Assembly (NCBI GenBank): GCA_017303895.1
Contig: JAFLBF010000002.1
Coordinates: 243,220-307,219 of the forward strand
Length of the DNA stretch: 64,000 nt
DNA from: Bacteroidota bacterium
GTDB lineage: Bacteria > Bacteroidota > Bacteroidia > 2-12-FULL-35-15
Reading direction: 5' to 3'
Of the stretch, positions 59,101 through 64,000 are shown in pieces. A program made the position numbers and the translations under genes. The notes under the pieces are model-generated. The model was given only the letters and a program-made list of their open reading frames with translations. It was not told the DNA's origin and made no database searches. How positions within the stretch are numbered: position 1 is the first letter of the stretch; each line of letters opens with the position of its first letter.

Positions 59101-60348
59101 ATGCTGATCTCTTGTAATAAAATTCCTAATAAAAAAAGTTCGGTGGCGCGTAAACAGCCATCGAACTTTGCTTTTGCTATATACGATTCGGTTTCAATGA
59201 TCAACAAAGAGCATTGGATGGAAGTTGCGCAATATGGAAGTGAGTTTTTGCAATTGGACTATTTGAGTGTATTTGAGAGTAATCCACCTAAAAATGTTCG
59301 ATTTCATTATGCTTTAATCTACGAGCATAAAAAACCTGTAGCGCTTGCTTATTTTCAGGTGATCGATTTTTCTTCAGAGAGTTTTGGAAGTATCATGGAG
59401 CAGCGCGATGGTGATGGCTGTTGTGTGGCTGATTATATCAAGAAACATATTAAGTCGCATTTGTTGCGTAGTGCCGATCATTTTAATATGCGTTTGTTGA
59501 TCTGTGGAAATGCTTGTATCAGTGGTGAACATGGATTCGCAACTATTCCCGGAATCAATAAGAGTGAAGCCTTGGATGCCTTGGCGGATGTGATCTACCG
59601 GATCAGCAGATCTGAAAAACTAAGAGGGAAGATCGCGGCAGTACTTGTAAAAGATTTTTATCGTGATTCTTTATCATACACAAGAGAGTTAGAAGAGTTT
59701 AAATACCACGATTTTCTGGTTGAACCCAATATGATCGTTGCGATCAAATGGCAAACATTCGATACGTATCTGGATACCATGAGTAAAAAATATCGCAGCA
59801 GAGCCAAGTCGATCATTAAGAAAAGTGCTGCAGTCGAAAGACGGTCTTTAACACATGAAGAGATCAAAAAAGCAGCAAAAGAGATCGATCGACTATATCT
59901 GAATGTGCATTTAAAAGCCAAATTCAGAATGGCTACACTTGAGCCGGGCTATTTCGAGAATATGAAAAAAGTATTGGGGGATAAATTCAATTTTGTTGGG
60001 TATTATTCTCAAGGGAAATTGCTTGCTTTCAGAACCTCATTTGTGCTTAATACTTCAATAGAAGCGCATTTTATTGGACTTGATTATGAGCAGAACAAAG
60101 AATTAGAATTGTATCAGAATATACTTTATGATTATGTTCACGAAGCGATCTATCATCAGGTAGAGGAGTTGCATTTAGGTCGCACGGCATCTGAAATAAA
60201 AAGCAATGTGGGAGCTGAAGCACATGAGCTTACTTGCTATATCCGTCATCGTAACCCCTTGTCTAATCGGATCATAAAACCATTTATTGACTATTTAAAG
60301 CCAAGTGAATGGACCCCACGCAACCCTTTCAAAGAAATTAGCATCTGA
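59101..60348 (+). CDS. FemAB/peptidoglycan-type GNAT acyltransferase-like protein
   Basis: 415 residues. The C-terminal half (about 215-370) has a GNAT/FemAB-like core: MSKKYRSRAKSIIKKSAAVE, VGYYSQGKLLAFRTSFVLN, HFIGLDYEQNKELELYQNILYDY (cut as HFIGLDYEQNKELELYQN) and ELHLGRTASEIKSNVGA. The same features occur in Bacteroidota proteins often labelled GNAT or, wrongly, 8-amino-7-oxononanoate synthase. The first half (about 25-200) is a second, degenerate copy of the same fold. The substrate is unknown. MLISC at the very start looks like a lipobox but lacks a positive and hydrophobic stretch, so I treat it as cytoplasmic. Confidence 0.75.
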   Translation: MLISCNKIPNKKSSVARKQPSNFAFAIYDSVSMINKEHWMEVAQYGSEFLQLDYLSVFESNPPKNVRFHYALIYEHKKPVALAYFQVIDFSSESFGSIMEQRDGDGCCVADYIKKHIKSHLLRSADHFNMRLLICGNACISGEHGFATIPGINKSEALDALADVIYRISRSEKLRGKIAAVLVKDFYRDSLSYTRELEEFKYHDFLVEPNMIVAIKWQTFDTYLDTMSKKYRSRAKSIIKKSAAVERRSLTHEEIKKAAKEIDRLYLNVHLKAKFRMATLEPGYFENMKKVLGDKFNFVGYYSQGKLLAFRTSFVLNTSIEAHFIGLDYEQNKELELYQNILYDYVHEAIYHQVEELHLGRTASEIKSNVGAEAHELTCYIRHRNPLSNRIIKPFIDYLKPSEWTPRNPFKEISI

Positions 60349-60438
60349 TTATTAGTGAGTTAAATCTTTTTTGTGGATTGGAAAAATCGTTTTTAAATCC
60401 TACATTGTCGTGTTTTTTTATCACAAATTCTATTGAAA

Positions 60439-63400
60439 ATGAAGAACATCAATTATTTCGTTTTAGCAATTTTATCTATTGTTTCGCTTGACGCTTTATC
60501 GCAAAGAGGAATTGATGGTACACCAACCATCTCGGCTGCTAATACTATTGTAAATGAATATACGACCTTAACAGCAGATGCTGCTGTGGGAGCAACCACA
60601 ATTAGTGTTGCAGCCAGTGGATTGAATGCCAATAATCGATTTGGTGCCGGAAATAGCCTTGCTGCCGGTGATCTGATCATGATCATTCAGATGCAAGGTG
60701 CTAGTTCTTCTTCTACGTTTTCTGCTGAATTTCCTGCTGGAAGTGGGGAGTTCTACGGTTTTCCTAATGATAAGACATGGGGTGTTGTTACCGGTTATAA
60801 CAACTGTGGTAATTATGAGTTTGCTGAAGTAAAAAGTGTTCCTAGTACTACAAGTATAGAGTTGGTTTGTGGATTAACTTATGGTTATACCACATCTGGA
60901 CGTACACAAGTGATCCGCGTTCCACGTTATGCGGCATTAACATTATCAGGTGCAGGTACAATCTCCGGGCAAGCATGGGCTGCGACAGGTAATACCGGTG
61001 GAGTTGTTGCAATTGAAGTTTTAGGAAATGTAGCGATTAATAATGTTGGAGGTATAACTGCTAATTCCTTAGGTTTTAGAGGAGGTTCTGTAACAGGTGA
61101 TAATAACTCCGGTTTAGGTGGAGGACAAGTTGCCAGAAATAATAACAACGAAGGTTCTGAAAAAGGTGAAGGTATATTCGGCTACCAAGCTGATTACAAT
61201 GTTTTTGGAGGAAGATATTGTAGAGGAGCAGCCGGTAATGCCGGTGGTGGTGGTGACGCTCATAATTCAGGCGGTGGTGGTGGTGCCAATGCAGGTAATC
61301 CTGCTACCCCATGGGATGGGGAAGGGAATCCTGATATTTCAACTGCAAGTTGGGCCACAGCATGGAATTTAGAAAGTGCCGGATTTTCAACGCATGTATC
61401 TTCAGGTGGTGGTCGAGGTGGATATTCATTTTCTGACCAGAATGCAGACGCCTTGGTGGTTGGACCACGACCATTTCAATCAGGAGCAACAAATGCTTGG
61501 GGTGGCGATTATCGAACAAATAACGGTGGATGGGGCGGTCGCCCTTTAGATTATTCAACAGGAAAATTATTTATTGGTGGCGGTGGCGGTGCCGGTGATA
61601 GAAATAATAGTTCAGCCGGAAATGGTGGACGAGGAGGCGGATTAGTATATCTAATGTGTTATGGCACTGTATCGGGCACTGGAAGTGTAACAGCCAATGG
61701 TGCAAATGGAGGTGGATCTGGTGCTGATGGTGCTGGTGGTGGTGGTGGTGGTGGAACCATAGTGTTGAATGCTGTGGGGACGATCTCCGGAATTAGTGCC
61801 AGCGCAACGGGTGGTACAGGTGGATCACAAACTATCAACAACTCAACCACTTCTGAGACAGAAGGGCCCGGTGGTGGTGGTGGTGGTGGGTACATTGCTG
61901 TTTCAAACGGTGCAATCGTTCAAACGGTAACAGGTGGGATGAACGGAACAACTAATGCAAATCAGTTATCGGAATTTCCTCCTAATGGTGCCACTCGTGG
62001 TGGGGCAGGTTTGTCGAATCAAGCAATTACAAATTTTACAATAGCAGCTTCCGATGTTACGATCTGTTCCGGTAATACAGCTACCTTAACAGTTACAGCA
62101 TCAGGAACTGTTCCTTCTCCTATTACGTATAACTGGTACACAACGCAAACAGGAGGCAATCCTGTTGGTACAGGTGCTTCATTTACTACACCGGTTTTAG
62201 GCGCAACAACAACCTATTATGTTGGAACTTGTCCAGGTACTTATCGTATTCCTGTTGTTGTTACAGTGACAGGATCCGTTCCTGCTTCTGTAGCTGTTGC
62301 TGCAAGTGCCACAACTATTTGTGTGGGGCAGTCAGTTACATTTACCGCTACGCCTACAAATGGTGGAACTCCTACTTATCAATGGCAGGTGAATGGAGGA
62401 AATGTGGGAACGAATTCATCTACTTTTACTTCTACCACATTGAATAATGGTGATGTAGTGACAGTGATCATGACATCCAGTTTGGGTTGTGCGAGTGGTT
62501 CTCCTGCAACATCCAATAGTGTTACTATGACTGTAAATGCTGCCGGTGCAGCTTCTGTTTCTGTGGCTGCTTCAGCAACAACAATTTGTTCAGGTTCATC
62601 AGTTACATTTACAGCTACTCCAACAAATGGTGGTGCCACACCAAGTTATCAATGGCAAGTGAATGGAAGCAATGTGGGAACCAACTCTCCTACATTTACT
62701 TCTACTACATTAACGAACGGACAAACAGTAACTGTGATCATGACATCCAGTTCTACTTGTGCTACTGGTTCTCCTGCAACTTCCAATTCGGTTGTTATGA
62801 CGGTGAATTCATCCGTTGTCCCTTCGGTTTCAATTGCAGCTTCAGCAACAACAATTTGTTCAGGTTCTTCTGTTACATTTACAGCTACCCCAACGAATGG
62901 TGGTACAACACCCAGTTATCAATGGCAAGTGAATGGAAGTAATGTAGGTACAAATTCAGCTACTTTTACTTCTTCCACTTTAAACAATGGAGATGCTGTA
63001 ACAGTGATCATGACATCAAGTAATGCTTGTGCTTCACCGGCTTCTGCAACATCCAACAGTATTTCTATGACCGTGAATCCTGTTGTGATACCTGCAGTTT
63101 CAATTGTTGCAAGTGCTACTGCTATTTGTACAGGTGCTTCTGTGACATTCACTGCTACGCCAACGAATGGTGGAACGACACCAAGTTACCAGTGGCAAGT
63201 AAATGGAAGTAATGTTGGAACGAATGCTACTACTTTTACTTCTACCGGTTTAAATAATGGAGATGTGGTAACTGTTATCCTTACATCTAATGCAGCATGT
63301 GCGAGTCCGGCTACGGCAACATCCAATTCGATTACGATGACGGTGAACACGACTCTTGTGCCATCGGTCTCTATTGCAGCAAGTACAACAACTATTTGTG

Positions 63401-64000
63401 CAGGTGCTTCTGTAACGTTTACAGCAATTCCAACTAATGGCGGTTCATCACCAGTTTATCAATGGCAAGTGAATGGGGGAAATGTTGGTACAAACTCGGC
63501 TACATTTACAACTACTACTTTAAATAATGGTGATGTTGTTACAGTGATCTTAACATCGAGCGATGCATGTGCTGCTCCAACAACAGCCACATCCAATTCT
63601 ATAACAATGTCTGTTGGAGCAACCGTTGCTCCTTCAGTGTCTATTGCTGCCAGTGCAACAACGATCTGTTCTGGAACATCTGTTACATTTACTGCTACGC
63701 CAACAAATGGTGGTTCAACTCCAAGTTATCAATGGCAAGTGAATGGCACAAATGCAGGTGCAAATTCAGATACTTTTACAAGTACCACTTTAGCAAATGG
63801 CGATGTTGTAACAGTGATCTTGACCTCTAATTTAAGTTGTGCTTCTCCGGTAACCGCAACTTCTAACGCTATTAACATCACGGTAAACGCATCCGTAACC
63901 CCATCGGTATCGATCTCCGCAAGTTCCACAACGATTTGTTCAGGAAGCTCAGTAACGTTTACAGCCACTCCAACCAATGGTGGTACCACACCAAGTTATC
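60439..64000 (+). CDS. Giant secreted adhesin with Ig-like repeats, 3' end outside window
   Basis: The frame opens at ATG 60439 and stays open to the window edge (1187 codons). A signal peptide (MKNINYFVLAILSIVSL, then DALSQ) is followed by a beta-rich, then glycine-rich region (to about residue 520; runs such as GGGGGGG and AGGGGGGGT). One PKD/Ig_7-like domain covers about 535-612. Then come tandem Ig-like repeats of 90 residues (89 in the first), from about residue 614, seven within the window. Each has ATTIC at its start, YQWQVNG in the core and a second Cys near residue 58, giving a likely disulfide. The C-terminus, presumably a T9SS sorting domain, lies beyond. It is probably a surface adhesin. 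Confidence 0.92.
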   Translation, partial: MKNINYFVLAILSIVSLDALSQRGIDGTPTISAANTIVNEYTTLTADAAVGATTISVAASGLNANNRFGAGNSLAAGDLIMIIQMQGASSSSTFSAEFPAGSGEFYGFPNDKTWGVVTGYNNCGNYEFAEVKSVPSTTSIELVCGLTYGYTTSGRTQVIRVPRYAALTLSGAGTISGQAWAATGNTGGVVAIEVLGNVAINNVGGITANSLGFRGGSVTGDNNSGLGGGQVARNNNNEGSEKGEGIFGYQADYNVFGGRYCRGAAGNAGGGGDAHNSGGGGGANAGNPATPWDGEGNPDISTASWATAWNLESAGFSTHVSSGGGRGGYSFSDQNADALVVGPRPFQSGATNAWGGDYRTNNGGWGGRPLDYSTGKLFIGGGGGAGDRNNSSAGNGGRGGGLVYLMCYGTVSGTGSVTANGANGGGSGADGAGGGGGGGTIVLNAVGTISGISASATGGTGGSQTINNSTTSETEGPGGGGGGGYIAVSNGAIVQTVTGGMNGTTNANQLSEFPPNGATRGGAGLSNQAITNFTIAASDVTICSGNTATLTVTASGTVPSPITYNWYTTQTGGNPVGTGASFTTPVLGATTTYYVGTCPGTYRIPVVVTVTGSVPASVAVAASATTICVGQSVTFTATPTNGGTPTYQWQVNGGNVGTNSSTFTSTTLNNGDVVTVIMTSSLGCASGSPATSNSVTMTVNAAGAASVSVAASATTICSGSSVTFTATPTNGGATPSYQWQVNGSNVGTNSPTFTSTTLTNGQTVTVIMTSSSTCATGSPATSNSVVMTVNSSVVPSVSIAASATTICSGSSVTFTATPTNGGTTPSYQWQVNGSNVGTNSATFTSSTLNNGDAVTVIMTSSNACASPASATSNSISMTVNPVVIPAVSIVASATAICTGASVTFTATPTNGGTTPSYQWQVNGSNVGTNATTFTSTGLNNGDVVTVILTSNAACASPATATSNSITMTVNTTLVPSVSIAASTTTICAGASVTFTAIPTNGGSSPVYQWQVNGGNVGTNSATFTTTTLNNGDVVTVILTSSDACAAPTTATSNSITMSVGATVAPSVSIAASATTICSGTSVTFTATPTNGGSTPSYQWQVNGTNAGANSDTFTSTTLANGDVVTVILTSNLSCASPVTATSNAINITVNASVTPSVSISASSTTICSGSSVTFTATPTNGGTTPSY
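62278..64000 (+). repeat. Tandem 270-base coding repeats (Ig-like units)
   Basis: The codons for TTIC recur at 62311, 62578, 62848, 63118, 63388, 63658 and 63928, so the spacing is 267 then five times 270. Within the units, stretches such as ATCAATGGCAAGTGAATGG recur almost unchanged, implying recent expansion or gene conversion. The array continues past the window edge. Confidence 0.95.

Noticed and set aside
59101..59115. Lipoprotein signal (MLISC) on the acyltransferase-like protein
   Set aside because: The n-region and hydrophobic core needed for a signal peptide are missing; the sequence after Cys5 is highly polar.
61659..61895. Minus-strand proline-rich frames antisense to the adhesin
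   Set aside because: They are complements of glycine codons (GGT/GGC) in the real plus-strand frame; poly-Pro is the expected artefact.
62229..63830. Plus-strand Cys/Tyr-rich frames in the adhesin repeat region
   Set aside because: They are shifted readings of the tandem repeats and lack starts or signals; the true frame is continuous.
62278..64000. CRISPR-like regular repeats
   Set aside because: The period is 270 bases, in frame and protein coding, with no spacer-repeat alternation and no cas genes.

Overview
The window is a stretch of chromosome from a low-GC member of the phylum Bacteroidota. The evidence is a glutamine synthetase III, a TonB-dependent receptor paired with a DUF4249 lipoprotein, DUF1573, DUF2851 and DUF3127 proteins, YwqK/MORN-type repeats, a type IX secretion (T9SS) type B sorting domain, and repeated TAnnTTTG -7 promoter boxes with few Shine-Dalgarno sites. 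No rRNA, transposase, integrase, phage gene or CRISPR array is visible. Most of the window looks like ordinary core and shell genome. The genus cannot be fixed from these data.

Layout. 1-8200: the 5' part of an unrecognised gene running off the left edge, a DUF1801/YdeI-like gene, tRNA-Leu(UAG) with a duplicated terminator, a flavin reductase-like protein, a DUF3127 protein, a YwqK repeat protein, trxB, and a DUF4249/TonB receptor pair. 8200-14360: a small secreted orphan, then YitT, an RND/MMPL exporter, a two-domain universal stress protein and a CPA2 antiporter. 14361-20700 (minus strand): a CCG-domain Fe-S protein, an UMF1-type MFS transporter, an OmpA protein, hemE and a penicillin acylase. 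20780-32610 (plus strand): a SnoaL-like protein, GS III, a PorE-like OmpA protein, purM, prfA, pyrF, DUF2851, PspC, a TrkA-type K+ channel and an RmlD-like reductase. 32603-36234 (minus strand): an L,D-transpeptidase, a small conserved protein and valS. 36379-42191 (plus strand): three tandem DUF1573 genes, an aminotransferase, an RRM protein, a class C beta-lactamase-like protein, a coiled-coil lipoprotein and an esterase. 42186-46524: two STAS-like paralogues coupled to an SRPBCC/GyrI protein, an ABC exporter and a secreted protein. 46771-64000: a large T9SS-sorted PKD protein, an rRNA pseudouridine synthase, a GNAT enzyme, a prolyl oligopeptidase, a Sia-type partner-switch module, a DUF885 peptidase, a FemAB-like acyltransferase, and a giant secreted adhesin that runs off the right edge.

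Two items stand out. At 53851-57191 lies a compact partner-switching module: a SiaB-type kinase with two fused kinase domains, a SiaC-type DUF1987 protein, and a membrane-anchored SpoIIE/PP2C phosphatase encoded convergently with zero bases between the stop codons. There is no diguanylate cyclase next to it, so its output is unknown. At 60439-64000 a reading frame of at least 1187 codons is open to the window edge. It encodes a glycine-rich domain followed by at least seven Ig-like repeats of 90 residues, still continuing at the edge.

The genome is compact. Five convergent gene pairs have stop codons within 8 bases of each other or overlapping, and several intrinsic terminators lie inside coding sequence. 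I used embedded terminators and TAnnTTTG boxes to correct several over-long starts. No interval over 300 bases lacks a gene. Between 1123 and 1573 the only gene is tRNA-Leu, with its duplicated terminator. 46525-46770 and 21147-21344 hold only putative control sequence.
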